From: Halalkalibacter oceani
GTDB taxonomy: Bacteria > Bacillota > Bacilli > Bacillales > Bacillaceae_D
Length of the DNA: 64,000 bases
Reading direction: 5' to 3'
Assembly (NCBI RefSeq): GCF_023715705.1
Contig: NZ_JAMBOS010000012.1
Span: forward strand, 1 to 64,000
Both the position numbers and the translations under genes were made by a program. Under the pieces are notes generated by a model that worked only from the letters and a program-made list of their open reading frames with translations, did not search any database and had not been told where the DNA came from. Each line of letters opens with the position of its first letter. Within the stretch, counting starts at the first letter, position 1. This document shows positions 16,582-25,120 of the stretch, one piece after another.

Positions 16582-17550
16582 TCAGAGCTTCTTTTTATCC
16601 GCCTTGTTCCACAAACGGTCTTTAATATACAAATATTGCTCCATTTCATACATAATGTAGAGCAGCGCCGAGCGCACTTCGAATTCCTCCCGTGTCGCCG
16701 GAAGATCCGTCTCTTGAAATGATTGCTTAATCGCTCTCAGCTTTTCCTGGAAATACGGGACCCGATTCGCGGGACTGACCGCGCCGCTCAGCTCGGACAG
16801 GAAATCAGCGAGCGTTTCCCCCTGCGGAACCGAATACGTAATTTTAGAGACAAACGGCATAACCCGCTCAAGGATTTCAAACTGCTTCTCACGCATTTTG
16901 AAGTAATAGTAATATTGATCTTCATAGCGGAGAATGTGATTCTGAATGTTGCGGAAGGCGACATTCTTCCCTTCCTGAAGCAATTGCACCGTTTCTGGGA
17001 TCTCTTTCCCATCCCAGTCACTTTCCCCATGGCGCAAATAAGTCGCCAGCTCGCGCAAAATCGTTTTGAAATGATCTTCAATCTCCTGGTGATAATGACG
17101 CAGCTCGCGGTCAATATTCGGCATATACACATTCATCAGCAATGCTACCCCGACACCGATGACAATCAGCAATAATTCATTGACGATAATCTCAACTGAC
17201 AACGTTTGAATGGTATATAAATGGAGAATAATCACCGAGCTCGTGACAATTCCTTCTTTCACCCTCGCCATCACGCTTAAAGGAATGAATACAAGTAATA
17301 TTGCTGTCAATGTCCACGGATAGTAGCCGAGCAGCTGAAAGAACAGCCCGCTGACGGTCATACCAATTAAACACGCCACAATCCTTGATCCGGAAGCTTT
17401 TAATGAGCTTCGCCGCGTAATCGACGTGCAGAGAATGGCAATAATTGCGGCCGCAGAATAAAACTCCAGCTGTAAGGCCTGCGCAATCGCAATCGCCACG
17501 CCCGCCCCGACAGCTGTTTTCAATGTGCGATACCCTATCTTAAATGCCAT
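16582..17550 (-). CDS. yqjA: YqjA-type aromatic-acid exporter-family membrane protein
   Basis: A 322-residue protein with about four N-terminal membrane helices (residues 5-130), including AGVAIAIAQALQLEFYSAAA. A cytosolic helical domain with the DUF939-type C-terminal region (YYYFKMREKQFEILERVMP) follows. The family is related to the aromatic acid exporter AaeB/FUSC-like proteins, but the transported compound is unknown in Bacillus. Start 17550 is used (ATGAGGCG upstream) rather than 17562, which lacks a ribosome site. It precedes the transpeptidase gene by 28 bases and is probably cotranscribed. Confidence 0.82.
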   Translation of the reverse strand: MAFKIGYRTLKTAVGAGVAIAIAQALQLEFYSAAAIIAILCTSITRRSSLKASGSRIVACLIGMTVSGLFFQLLGYYPWTLTAILLVFIPLSVMARVKEGIVTSSVIILHLYTIQTLSVEIIVNELLLIVIGVGVALLMNVYMPNIDRELRHYHQEIEDHFKTILRELATYLRHGESDWDGKEIPETVQLLQEGKNVAFRNIQNHILRYEDQYYYYFKMREKQFEILERVMPFVSKITYSVPQGETLADFLSELSGAVSPANRVPYFQEKLRAIKQSFQETDLPATREEFEVRSALLYIMYEMEQYLYIKDRLWNKADKKKL

Positions 17551-17687
17551 AATTCGCCTCATCTCGTTTTTTTCTATAGTGTAACATGGGGAGAGGGTGT
17601 CTCAAAAGTCCACCTCCGCTGCGGTACCCAAGACAGCGATACCCGGCACAAAAAGACCTGCAGAGCCTGTCTGCAAGCCTAACTGCT

Positions 17688-18410
17688 TTATAACACCTTT
17701 TCGAGGAAGTCTTTCGCGCGCTCTGACTTCGGTGCCGTAAAAAATTCACTTGGCGGGGCATCCTCCATCAGAATCCCCTGATCTAAGAAAAGGACACGAT
17801 CAGCCACTTCACGGGCAAAGCCCATTTCATGAGTGACAATCGCCATCGTCATCCCGGAGACAGCCAAATCCTTCATCACCGCCAACACTTCCTTGACCAT
17901 TTCCGGATCAAGTGCGGAAGTCGGCTCATCGAACAGCATCACCTCCGGCTCCATTGCTAAAGCCCGGGCGATCGCGACACGCTGCTTTTGCCCGCCTGAC
18001 AGGCGGTTCGGATATTCATCGCGCTTCTCATACAGACCGACGCGCCGCAGCAATTCCTCCGCTTTTTCAACTGCTTCCTCCCGTGCCATACGTTTCACCG
18101 TCATCGGTGCATACGTCAAGTTAGCAAGAACAGTCATGTGAGGAAAAAGATGAAAATGCTGGAAGACCATGCCGATTTGCTGACGGGCGGCCATAATGTT
18201 CGTCTTCGGACCTGTCAGCTCTTTCTCAGCAAGCCAAATCTTCCCCTGCGTCGGTTTCTCCAATAAATTCATGCACCGCAGCAAGGTTGACTTTCCCGAA
18301 CCGGACGGACCGATAATCGCCACAACATCCCCTTTATGAATCGTCGTTGAAATGCCTCTCAGCACCTCAACCTTTCCAAATGATTTATGAAGATCATCCA
18401 CCTTAATCAC
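17688..18410 (-). CDS. artR: amino-acid ABC transporter ATPase
   Basis: A 240-residue ATPase of the polar amino-acid (GlnQ/HisP) class. Walker A is [12 protein letters not shown], the signature is [16 protein letters not shown], and Walker B is [12 protein letters not shown] with the switch His in IVTHEMGFA. It overlaps the permease gene by 8 bases and ends the artP-artQ-artR operon. Together with ArtQ and ArtP it would import a basic amino acid, arginine being the substrate in B. subtilis. Specificity is set by ArtP and cannot be read from the ATPase. Confidence 0.93.
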   Translation of the reverse strand: MIKVDDLHKSFGKVEVLRGISTTIHKGDVVAIIGPSGSGKSTLLRCMNLLEKPTQGKIWLAEKELTGPKTNIMAARQQIGMVFQHFHLFPHMTVLANLTYAPMTVKRMAREEAVEKAEELLRRVGLYEKRDEYPNRLSGGQKQRVAIARALAMEPEVMLFDEPTSALDPEMVKEVLAVMKDLAVSGMTMAIVTHEMGFAREVADRVLFLDQGILMEDAPPSEFFTAPKSERAKDFLEKVL

Positions 18411-19056
18411 CGCGCTGTAACCTCCTTTCGATCATCCGGCCAATCAACGTCAGCACCATTACAAGCAGATAATAAATTAAGCCGACGAACAAGAGCGCCT
18501 CAAAATAACTAAAAATTTGCGCATTGACGATCTGTGCTCTGCGCATCAAATCCATCACGCCGATGACCGAGACAATCGCTGATTCTTTCGTCAGATTAAT
18601 AAATTCATTAAATAAGGCCGGTAAAATATTGCGAAACGCCTGTGGCAAAATAATTTTCAGCATCATCGGACGGTAAGGAATACCGAGAGCCGCCGCCGCT
18701 TCCTTCTGTCCTTTATCGACTGCCTGAATTCCGGCACGAATAATTTCCGACACATAAGCGGCTGAGTTCAGTCCGAAGGCTAAAACCCCGGCCTGATAAG
18801 CCGAAATATCGAGATTAAACTGCGGTAAACCGAAATAAATAATGGAAAGCTGTAAAATTAACGGGGTTCCTCTGAACACGGAGGTGTAAGCATCAGCGAT
18901 AAAGCGCAGAATTCCAAAACGCCCTATTTTGAAGATCGCGAGGACAATTCCCAATACAAGCCCGAAAATCAAAGCGACAGAAACAAATTGTAAGGTGACA
19001 ATCACCCCTTGTAAAAGAAAAGGGATATGCGGCACAATTTGATTAAAATCTAGCAT
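18403..19056 (-). CDS. artQ: amino-acid ABC transporter permease
   Basis: A 217-residue inner-membrane subunit with five predicted helices. It has the EAA loop ([24 protein letters not shown]) that docks with the ATPase, typical of the HisM/GlnP class. Residues near [16 protein letters not shown] belong to the same region. The start at 19056 follows a GGAAGGA site. It is separated from artP by about 105 bases that hold two hairpins, probably giving less permease than binding protein. It forms a homodimer or pairs with itself, since only one permease gene is present. Confidence 0.93.
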   Translation of the reverse strand: MLDFNQIVPHIPFLLQGVIVTLQFVSVALIFGLVLGIVLAIFKIGRFGILRFIADAYTSVFRGTPLILQLSIIYFGLPQFNLDISAYQAGVLAFGLNSAAYVSEIIRAGIQAVDKGQKEAAAALGIPYRPMMLKIILPQAFRNILPALFNEFINLTKESAIVSVIGVMDLMRRAQIVNAQIFSYFEALLFVGLIYYLLVMVLTLIGRMIERRLQRGD

Positions 19057-19087
19057 GTCAGTTTGTCCTTCCTATTTCATTCTTATT

Positions 19088-19113
19088 AAGAAAAGCCGCG
19101 CATGGCTTTTCTT
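19088..19113 (-). terminator. partial terminator between artP and artQ
   Basis: Stem AAGAAAAGCC with GGCTTTTCTT, in the leftward artP-artQ intergenic region. The 3' arm is T-rich, so it may act as a weak terminator. It lies 31 bases upstream of the artQ start. Confidence 0.6.
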
Positions 19114-19120
19114 TAAAGAA

Positions 19121-19157
19121 TTGAATCCCGCGGACACCAACTGCACGCGGGATTCAA
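19121..19157 (-). promoter_or_regulatory. intercistronic stem-loop after artP
   Basis: Arms TTGAATCCCGCG (19121-19132) and CGCGGGATTCAA (19146-19157) pair perfectly with a 13-base loop, only 6 bases after the artP stop. It probably stabilises the artP message against 3' degradation; this is inference. Confidence 0.7.
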
Positions 19158-19162
19158 CCGTT

Positions 19163-20026
19163 CTATTCTTGTTCAGCTTCAGCGTCTTCTACTTCGCCTT
19201 CAGCATCAAACCATTGCAGGATAAGCTCATCCATTTTACCACTTTCAATCAGCTCATTCAACTTCTCATTGAACGGTTCAACAAGCTCGCTGCCTTTCGG
19301 AAAGGCAATCGCTGAACCCATTTCTTCTTCACTTTCAACTTCGAAGCTCAAAAGCTGGTCCTGGGCTTCCATGTGACCTGCTGCAACTGTATCCTCCATC
19401 AGGATCGCGTCGATACGGCCGGCAAGCAGTTCCTGCATAATTTCAGGAATCCGGTTCAGCTTCACTACTTCAAAGCCATGTTCTTCAGCCAGCGCCTCTG
19501 CGTCTCCCTCTTGGATTGAACCAAGCTGAACACCGACCTTTAAGCCAGCTAAATCTTCAACTGCGGAGATACCTGCATCTTCCGTTGTGACGATTAAATT
19601 CTTCGCATCATAATAAATATCGGAAAAATCAACGTTTTCCAGCCGCTCTTCCGTTGGCGTCATCCCGGCAAGCACAAAATCAACACGTCCTGCTTCCATC
19701 GCCGGAATCAAGCCATTGAAATCCATATCTTCAACTTGCAGCTCATAACCGAGCTCTTCTGTAATATATCTCGCAATATCAACATCAAAGCCGACAATTT
19801 CACCTGTCTGTGTATCAATTGATTCATAAGGAGGATAATCAGCAGAAGTTCCCATTACAAGCGTGCCGCCTTCTCCTTCACTCGCCTCTGTCGGCTCTTC
19901 CGTTTGCGGCTCTTCTGAATCAGCCGGTGCATCGCCAGCTGGCGCTTCTTCTCCACCAGTTCCACAGCCTGCTAAAATACCGAACGATAAAGCCGCCGAT
20001 AACCCAAACATCCATAATTTTTTCAT
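19163..20026 (-). CDS. artP: amino-acid-binding lipoprotein of the ABC transporter
   Basis: A 287-residue type II periplasmic-binding-like lipoprotein. The signal peptide ends in the lipobox LAGC (Cys 21). A 35-residue linker rich in Glu, Asp, Ala and Pro follows, then the SBP_bac_3 domain with TSADYPPYESID, GFDVDIARYI, DFVLAGMTPTEER and MEDTVAAGHM. The sequence fits the arginine/lysine/histidine class, so basic amino-acid uptake is likely but unproven. The tail is again acidic (GEVEDAEAEQE). The acid-rich linker is longer than in B. subtilis homologues, which may suit a salty or alkaline setting. A sigma-A-like promoter lies at 20062-20090. Confidence 0.92.
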   Translation of the reverse strand: MKKLWMFGLSAALSFGILAGCGTGGEEAPAGDAPADSEEPQTEEPTEASEGEGGTLVMGTSADYPPYESIDTQTGEIVGFDVDIARYITEELGYELQVEDMDFNGLIPAMEAGRVDFVLAGMTPTEERLENVDFSDIYYDAKNLIVTTEDAGISAVEDLAGLKVGVQLGSIQEGDAEALAEEHGFEVVKLNRIPEIMQELLAGRIDAILMEDTVAAGHMEAQDQLLSFEVESEEEMGSAIAFPKGSELVEPFNEKLNELIESGKMDELILQWFDAEGEVEDAEAEQE

Positions 20027-20061
20027 CGTGTTACCCCCGTTTTCTTTCTTGTAATATAATA

Positions 20062-20090
20062 TTTATACTCGCATTTGCATAATAACACAA
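20062..20090 (-). promoter_or_regulatory. candidate sigma-A promoter of artPQR
   Basis: On the minus strand TTGTGT (20090-20085), 17 bases, TATAAA (20067-20062), 36 bases before the artP start. The -35 is weak (3 of 6). The AT-rich dyads nearby could be an ArgR-like box, but no clear consensus was found. Confidence 0.4.
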
Positions 20091-20243
20091 GGCTCTTAAA
20101 AAAGGGAATACCTTTTGTAAAAAAAGCTAACAGCGAGATTAAAGACAGAATTTTCCCTTTATTCGAAATGACTTTCCTTTCTTTTCCTTTACCCGTTTAT
20201 TCTTGTGACATAACTCTTTCCAGCAAAAATCAGCATATTGTCC

Positions 20244-20288
20244 TACTAAAAAAACAATCTATTCGGCGAATAGATTGTTTTTTTAGTA
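20244..20288. terminator. perfect 21-bp terminator hairpin
   Basis: Arms TACTAAAAAAACAATCTATTC (left) and its exact complement (right) enclose the 3-base loop GGC. Poly-A and poly-T runs in the arms allow it to work in both directions. It follows the tiny lipoprotein gene (minus). Confidence 0.92.
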
Positions 20289-20300
20289 TATATTGCTTCT

Positions 20301-20453
20301 TTAGCTAGCCGGCTCTTCTGCTTCATCTGCCGGTGCTTCAACTCCTGAATCATCAGTAGGGGCAGCCGGATCCTCTGCCGGATCTCCGCAAGCCGCTAAA
20401 ACACTTACAGATAGAGCTCCCGCTAGAATCATGTAAAGTAATTTTTTGCTCAT
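20301..20453 (-). CDS. tiny acidic lipoprotein, function unknown
   Basis: A 50-residue precursor starting at 20453 with a strong AAGGAGGAATTC site. Residues 1-19 form a signal peptide ending in the lipobox VLAAC (Cys 20). The mature peptide is only 31 residues, almost all Gly, Asp, Glu, Ala and Pro. It resembles the acidic linker of the neighbouring binding lipoprotein without any folded domain. It may be a free-standing acidic surface lipid-peptide, or a relic of a binding protein cut after its linker. It has its own terminator (20244-20288), which suggests it is expressed. Confidence 0.65.
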   Translation of the reverse strand: MSKKLLYMILAGALSVSVLAACGDPAEDPAAPTDDSGVEAPADEAEEPAS

Positions 20454-20776
20454 TATGAATTCCTCCTTAATGAATAGAGCTGGTGTGTTTCCAACCATTT
20501 TCATCATACTAAACGCCTCCTTAAAACAAAAGAGTATTGGCAATAATTACAATTTTTCACAAACTTCTTTGACATTCTTTCATTTACTTCCAAGTCCCTC
20601 CAAATTGCCAGCAATTACGTTGCTCGTTTTCTACCTACAACAACAACCAAGACTGATTGTTTTTCTGCTTTCAGCTCGGGTATGGCAGCGGTTCGGTTTG
20701 AGCGGTACAGGACATTTCTTGTACCTGCGCTGGAATTACTTATCATTCGCGTTATAATAGAAGGAAGGAGGTTTTT
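20454..20776. other. divergent intergenic region
   Basis: The 323-base gap carries the leader of the tiny lipoprotein gene and of the permease gene at 20777. A TATAAT hexamer stands at 20753-20758, but it lies only about 7 bases before the permease ribosome site and has a poor -35, so I do not call it a promoter. No other feature was seen. Confidence 0.4.
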
Positions 20777-21643
20777 ATGGACATTATTCTATTTATTTTA
20801 CTTGGCGGCCTAATCGGGATCTTTTCCGGTTTCTTCGGAATCGGCGGAGGCATTATTTTAACTCCGCTTTTACTTTTGCTCGGCTATCCGCCCACTTTTG
20901 TAATCGGCACAAGCCTCATGCTTTCATTGGGAACGTCGATATCCGGAGCGATTGCCCACTTCCGGATGGGGAACATCCAATGGAAATATGTTGCCATTAT
21001 TAACGTGATGGGAATTATTGGGACGCAAATCGCCCACCCCCTTATTACAAAATTAGAGTCGCTTGGCTATGCGGAGACAGCGATCTCGATTTTCTACATT
21101 ATGCTGCTCGGCTTTTTTGCCGTGACGTTATTAAAAAAGCAAAAAAGCAGGCCTGCAAACAGACCGGCTCCTGCCTTTCCCTTATTGATTGCGGGCCTTA
21201 TCGGACTTGGTGCGGGTTTTATTTCTTCCGCTTTAGGAGTCAGCGGCGGCTTTTTTATCGTTCCTTTATTAATTTCGCTATTAGGGTTAAAAGCGCCTCA
21301 TGCGGTCGGGACAAGCCTGGCATCTGTCGTCTTTATTGTCACTTCCGGCTTTATTTCATATAGTATATCAAGTACGTTGGATTATATTGCCGGCATTTCT
21401 CTAATCATCGGGACGTTTCTCGGTGCTCCGATCGGTGCTAAATCAACCTTGTTAGTGAAAGAGTCGTTTATGCGTTTGCTGTTGGGAAGCTTGTATATTT
21501 GCATGATTATGAGCGTTATCGTCAATCTCTTCCTGCCTTCGTTTATCGGGCTGATCATTATCGGCGCATTTGCCTTGTTTTTCTTTACGACGCTCATCCG
21601 GCAAAAATGGCTCAGCAAAAAGGAACAGGCGGCCGGCGGATAA
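20777..21643 (+). CDS. TSUP-family (TauE/SafE) permease
   Basis: A 288-residue membrane protein with about eight helices in two halves, each opening with the family's glycine-rich motif. These are GIFSGFFGIGGGIILTPLLLL and, in the second half, GAGFISSALGVSGGFFIVPLL. TauE/SafE proteins export or import small sulfur or organic anions such as sulfite, sulfoacetate or thiosulfate. The actual substrate cannot be told from sequence. Ribosome site GAAGGAGG precedes the start. It is a single gene; the hairpin at 21661-21696 is convergent with the spore coat gene on the other strand. Confidence 0.9.
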   Translation: MDIILFILLGGLIGIFSGFFGIGGGIILTPLLLLLGYPPTFVIGTSLMLSLGTSISGAIAHFRMGNIQWKYVAIINVMGIIGTQIAHPLITKLESLGYAETAISIFYIMLLGFFAVTLLKKQKSRPANRPAPAFPLLIAGLIGLGAGFISSALGVSGGFFIVPLLISLLGLKAPHAVGTSLASVVFIVTSGFISYSISSTLDYIAGISLIIGTFLGAPIGAKSTLLVKESFMRLLLGSLYICMIMSVIVNLFLPSFIGLIIIGAFALFFFTTLIRQKWLSKKEQAAGG

Positions 21644-21660
21644 ACTTTTTCAACAAAAAA

Positions 21661-21696
21661 ATGTCTCAACAGGTGCGGCTTCACCTGCTGAGACAT
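21661..21696. terminator. terminator of the CotX-like gene
   Basis: Stem ATGTCTCA-CAGGTG (21661 on) with CACCTG-TGAGACAT. On the minus strand it runs into a T tract (TTTTTTTGTT), so it mainly ends the CotX-like gene and may also end the permease gene on the other strand. Confidence 0.85.
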
Positions 21697-21704
21697 GACT
21701 ATCA

Positions 21705-22175
21705 TTAAAGGATATCGAGCCTTACAAGCAAGGCTAACAAAACTTGCAACAACAATTGAATGTTAACGGCAATTTGCGTATCTGTCGTGCTGACGTCGAC
21801 ATTTCTTGAATTTTCGACAACTGTTTTTTGATAGGTGATTTGTTTCATTTTCGTGCTTTGCAGTAATTCCTGCGTAATCTGCTCCGCTCTTTCACTGTCG
21901 GCAATCGAGATGCTGATCACGAGGGCAATCGCTGCCTGTAATGAGGCCTGAAGCGAAAGTGCCGCCTTCGTATCAGTCGTGTTGACCGTCACATCACAGG
22001 AGTCCTTAATAAAAATATATTCTTCGGATAGCTGCAATGTTTTGTTGACCTGATTTCCTTCCTGCGTCTCTCCCTCATTGTTATTGCTCAATGGATGACA
22101 AGCCTGAGGGTCGAGCGCTGACCACTTTGGTCTTTCTTCACTTGCACTTGCAGAATAAAATACATCTTGATTCAT
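21705..22175 (-). CDS. CotX/CotV-type spore coat protein
   Basis: A 156-residue protein with two copies of the CotX/CotV domain. Residues about 55-95 are FIKDSCDVTVNTTDTKAALS followed by a hydrophobic VISISI strand. Residues about 120-156 are VVENSRNVDVSTTDTQIAVN followed by LLLQVLLALLV. The family builds the insoluble outer spore coat or crust. A 45-residue N-terminal tail is Ser/Glu-rich. Ribosome site GGGAGGAAG precedes start 22175. It would be made in the mother cell late in sporulation under sigma-K and GerE; no such promoter was verified. The next gene (22269-22586) is transcribed the same way. Confidence 0.88.
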   Translation of the reverse strand: MNQDVFYSASASEERPKWSALDPQACHPLSNNNEGETQEGNQVNKTLQLSEEYIFIKDSCDVTVNTTDTKAALSLQASLQAAIALVISISIADSERAEQITQELLQSTKMKQITYQKTVVENSRNVDVSTTDTQIAVNIQLLLQVLLALLVRLDIL

Positions 22176-22268
22176 TGAATCTTCCTCCCTTCCGTTCTAC
22201 TTCACTGTATGCAAGTTTTTCTCATGTGCTTGGTCTCTCTGCCGATGGCTTATCATCCATTTTTTTGT

Positions 22269-22586
22269 TTATCTTTTTTTATTCGTAAACGTTTTGACAT
22301 TGTGGACGTTATTTGGACTTTGGACAAAGGTTCTACCCGGCTTCGGGCCACCGGTTTGCGTGGCAGGAGTCTCCCCCTGTGCCGGGGCGCTGCTAAAGTC
22401 TCTATCGCTTATTTGCACATTCTGATTAGCCAAAAAGTGTTCAACATCCGCCTGCATTTTTTCAACAATTTCCTTCACTTTGTCACGCTCGGCTGATGTT
22501 AACTCCACTGAAGAGTCCACATTGTACTTTTTTAGAACTTTGTCGACGACGATCTCCATGAGCTGCTGCTGATATTGTTCTGCCAC
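22269..22586 (-). CDS. small spore-associated protein, unknown function
   Basis: A 105-residue protein starting at GTG 22586 (AAGGAAAGG upstream); a longer upstream in-frame reading is basic and Cys-rich and has no ribosome site. Residues 1-60 are helical and charged (AEQYQQQLMEIVVDKVLKKY and ELTSAERDKVKEIVEKMQAD). The last 45 are Pro/Gly/Asn/Gln-rich, of the kind seen in coat or surface proteins. It lies about 90 bases upstream of the CotX-like gene, in the same direction. A spore-coat role is inferred from that neighbour only. Confidence 0.6.
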   Translation of the reverse strand: MAEQYQQQLMEIVVDKVLKKYNVDSSVELTSAERDKVKEIVEKMQADVEHFLANQNVQISDRDFSSAPAQGETPATQTGGPKPGRTFVQSPNNVHNVKTFTNKKR

Positions 22587-22688
22587 TTGCCAACACCCTT
22601 TCCTTCGTTGTTTTCGTTTTTGCATAAATGGCATTATTACAATATGAAACAAGCACCACAAATGTGTTAGGCAAGCCAAAAAATAGAA

Positions 22689-22733
22689 GAAGCTGGAGCA
22701 AAAGGGTTTAAAAACCCTTTTGCTCCAGCCTTC
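22689..22733 (-). terminator. terminator after the BCCT gene
   Basis: Long hairpin GAAG-CTGGAGCAAAAGGGTT with AACCCTTTTGCTCCAGCCTTC (one bulged base), 16 bases after the leftward BCCT stop. It belongs to the CTGG(A/G)CAAAAGG family repeated in the window. Confidence 0.85.
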
Positions 22734-22748
22734 ACATTCCTAAGCTGT

Positions 22749-24470
22749 TTATTTTTTATCCTTATCGGAATCAGAATTCAATTCATCATAAAGATCTTCC
22801 TTCAGTTCCTCATACATTTCTTCCTTCATTTCATCCTTTAGTTCCTCATAGACTTCTTCCTTCATTTCTTCGTATACTTCTTCCTTCATATCATCATAAA
22901 ATTCATCGCGTATTTCTTCCTTTAACTGCCTGATCCGCTTTTTGCGTGTTCGTTTGCCTTCTTTCTGATAATCGCTGCTAAACATGACGAGAATGGAAAC
23001 GATCATCCCGATCATGATCGCCGCGAACGGTAAAGCGGCGATGATTGAAGCGGTTTGCAGGGCACTCAGTCCCCCGCCTCCGCTAACCAACAGGACGCTT
23101 GCCGTACCGGCAATCAAAAAGCCCCACAACATCTTAACAAATAAGCTCGGATGAAGACTGCCGTGTGACGTCATCGCTCCAAGGACGTAGGAAGCTGAGT
23201 CGGCTGACGTAATAAAAAAGATTAAAATGAGAATAACGGCGATAATACTCGTTATCGAGCTTAAAGGCAATTCCCCGAGCGTGGCGAACAGGGCGAGCTC
23301 AACATTTCCCATCACCAGCTCGCCAATGGGAGCTGCTCCGGCAATTTCGAGATTAAGCGCGGTGCCTCCAAAGGTCGTAAACCAAATTAATGCAAGCAAC
23401 GAAGGGACGAGAAGCACGCCCGCCATAAATTCACGAATCGTCCGCCCTCGCGAAATTCTGGCAATAAACAGCCCCATAAACGGCGCCCAGGCAATATGCC
23501 ATGCCCAAAAGAAAATCGTATTCGTACCAAGCCACGCACTTTCCGTAAACGGCGTCATCGTCAAACTCATCGCCGCCACATTCGTAATATAGCCCCCGAG
23601 TGTCGTCACAAAGCTTTCTGCAATAAACAGTGTTGGACCGACTGCGATGACAAAGACGAGCAACACAGTCGCAACAGCAAGGTTAATATTACTTAACACC
23701 TTGATTCCTTTATCAACACCCTTTGCTGCAGAAAACATAAACAGAAACGTGACAATAATGATGATCGTAATCTGGGTGAAAACAGAGTTCGGAATCGGTG
23801 AAATATAAGAGAGCCCTCCGGTAATCTGAAGAGCACTTAACCCGAACGTTGTCGCAACCCCGGTACATGTTGCAATAACGGCGAGAATGTCAATTGCCCG
23901 GCCGCCCCAGCCGTGAATCCGGTCTCCGATTAACGGATAAAAGGCGGAGCTGATCAAAGCAGGCTGATCCTTGCGAAATTGCACATAGGCAAGCGTTAAA
24001 CCGACAATCGAAAAGATCGCCCACGGATGAAGCGCCCAATGATAAACCGCATATCTCAGTCCAGCCACAGCGGCAGCCGGGGTTTCCGGTGTATAGCCTA
24101 CAGGTGCATCATGGTAATACAATACTGGTTCAGCTACCCCCCAAAAAACAAATCCGACGCCAATTCCGGCCGCAAACAGCATCCCGATCCACGAATACCA
24201 TGTATACTCCGGCCGCTCATGCTGCTTCCCAAGCCTCAATTTGCCAAATGGGCTAATGGCGATTACAAGGACAAACAACACAAAAAAAGCAGTGGACAGC
24301 ATATAAAACCAGCCAAATGTTTCAATCATCCAGCCTAGTCCGACTTCTGCTGCACGCTCTAATGAACCTGGTGAAAGTGCCCCCCATAGAACAAATAATC
24401 CTACAATGATGGCGGAAATAATCAGCACACTTCCAGGACGATTTCTGTCTTTTTCTTCCATTTCAATCAT
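22749..24470 (-). CDS. BCCT-family betaine/choline/carnitine transporter with acidic coiled tail
   Basis: A 573-residue, twelve-helix secondary transporter (helices between about residues 14 and 505). The family core motif is visible: FFWAWHIAWAPFMGLFIARI followed by SRGRTIREF, with GIGVGFVFWGVAEPVLYY in an early helix. BCCT carriers such as OpuD and BetT import glycine betaine or related osmolytes with sodium. The aromatic betaine box residues are in place. The last 60 residues are an unusual run of about six repeats of E(E/D)(M/V)-(K/Y)EE(M/L), almost all Glu, Asp, Lys, Met and Tyr. These could be an osmosensing tail. Start 24470 has GAGAAGGGA upstream, at a long spacing. Confidence 0.92.
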   Translation of the reverse strand: MIEMEEKDRNRPGSVLIISAIIVGLFVLWGALSPGSLERAAEVGLGWMIETFGWFYMLSTAFFVLFVLVIAISPFGKLRLGKQHERPEYTWYSWIGMLFAAGIGVGFVFWGVAEPVLYYHDAPVGYTPETPAAAVAGLRYAVYHWALHPWAIFSIVGLTLAYVQFRKDQPALISSAFYPLIGDRIHGWGGRAIDILAVIATCTGVATTFGLSALQITGGLSYISPIPNSVFTQITIIIIVTFLFMFSAAKGVDKGIKVLSNINLAVATVLLVFVIAVGPTLFIAESFVTTLGGYITNVAAMSLTMTPFTESAWLGTNTIFFWAWHIAWAPFMGLFIARISRGRTIREFMAGVLLVPSLLALIWFTTFGGTALNLEIAGAAPIGELVMGNVELALFATLGELPLSSITSIIAVILILIFFITSADSASYVLGAMTSHGSLHPSLFVKMLWGFLIAGTASVLLVSGGGGLSALQTASIIAALPFAAIMIGMIVSILVMFSSDYQKEGKRTRKKRIRQLKEEIRDEFYDDMKEEVYEEMKEEVYEELKDEMKEEMYEELKEDLYDELNSDSDKDKK

Positions 24471-24648
24471 TCTTTTTCTTCCCTTCTCTCCATCCTAGCT
24501 GACAGCTTTTTAGACAGTTTAGTTTACCCTCTTTTACCTCGGATTGAAACCTTTTTCTTGCAGGATGATTCTTTTTTCCTCCCCATGCTGACTTGTCCCA
24601 CCTATTATGCTTCACTGCTTCTATTTATATAACGAAGGAGGTGATCAT

Positions 24649-24858
24649 ATGAACAATGAGCAGGAATCCCGTCTCACGTTAACATTTATTGTCGGGGTGA
24701 ACGAGAATGGCGAGAACATCATTCGCCGAAAAGCGCTGGCCAATGTCAAAGGAGATGCTACGGATCAAGAGTTGATTGCGCTTGCCGAGGCCCTCGTCTC
24801 TTTGCAGGCATACCCGCTCGCCGAAGCAACACGAACGAATCATTATTCCCTTATGTAA
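24649..24858 (+). CDS. DUF1659 small protein
   Basis: A 69-residue soluble protein starting at 24649 with the strong site GAAGGAGGTG. It matches DUF1659 (RLTLTFIVGVNENGENIIRR, then NVKGDATDQELIALAEALV). Function is unknown. It forms a three-gene cluster with a DUF2922 gene and a YvrJ gene, 40 and 0 bases apart; the same trio occurs in many bacilli. Confidence 0.85.
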   Translation: MNNEQESRLTLTFIVGVNENGENIIRRKALANVKGDATDQELIALAEALVSLQAYPLAEATRTNHYSLM

Positions 24859-24898
24859 GACCCACTGACAAAGACTAATCAAAAAAGGAGTGAAACAA

Positions 24899-25120
24899 GT
24901 GAGCAAGCAACTTGAACTTTTGTTTGAAAACGAAACAGGACGCCAGGTGACCATCTCGCTTGATAATCCGCTTGAACCGGTGGATTCTGACGCCATTATT
25001 GAGGCCATGACAGCGATTGTCGAAGGAAATGTCTTATTCTCAAGCGGAGGAGATGTCGTCGCCATCCGCGGCGCCCGCCTCGTGGAACGCAATGTCGAGG
25101 ACATTGAGCTTCCGCTATGA
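24899..25120 (+). CDS. DUF2922 small protein
   Basis: A 73-residue protein. Start is GTG 24899, because AAAGGAG is 8 bases upstream; a GTG nine bases earlier overlaps that site. The fold-like core is QLELLFENETGRQVTISLDN and the tail IEAMTAIVEGNVLFSSGGD. It is the typical DUF2922 partner of DUF1659. No function is established. It overlaps the YvrJ start by four bases (ATGA), a sign of translational coupling. Confidence 0.85.
   Translation: MSKQLELLFENETGRQVTISLDNPLEPVDSDAIIEAMTAIVEGNVLFSSGGDVVAIRGARLVERNVEDIELPL

Noticed and set aside
20753-20758. TATAAT as promoter of the TSUP permease
   Set aside because: The -35 is poor and the start point would fall inside or next to the ribosome site.
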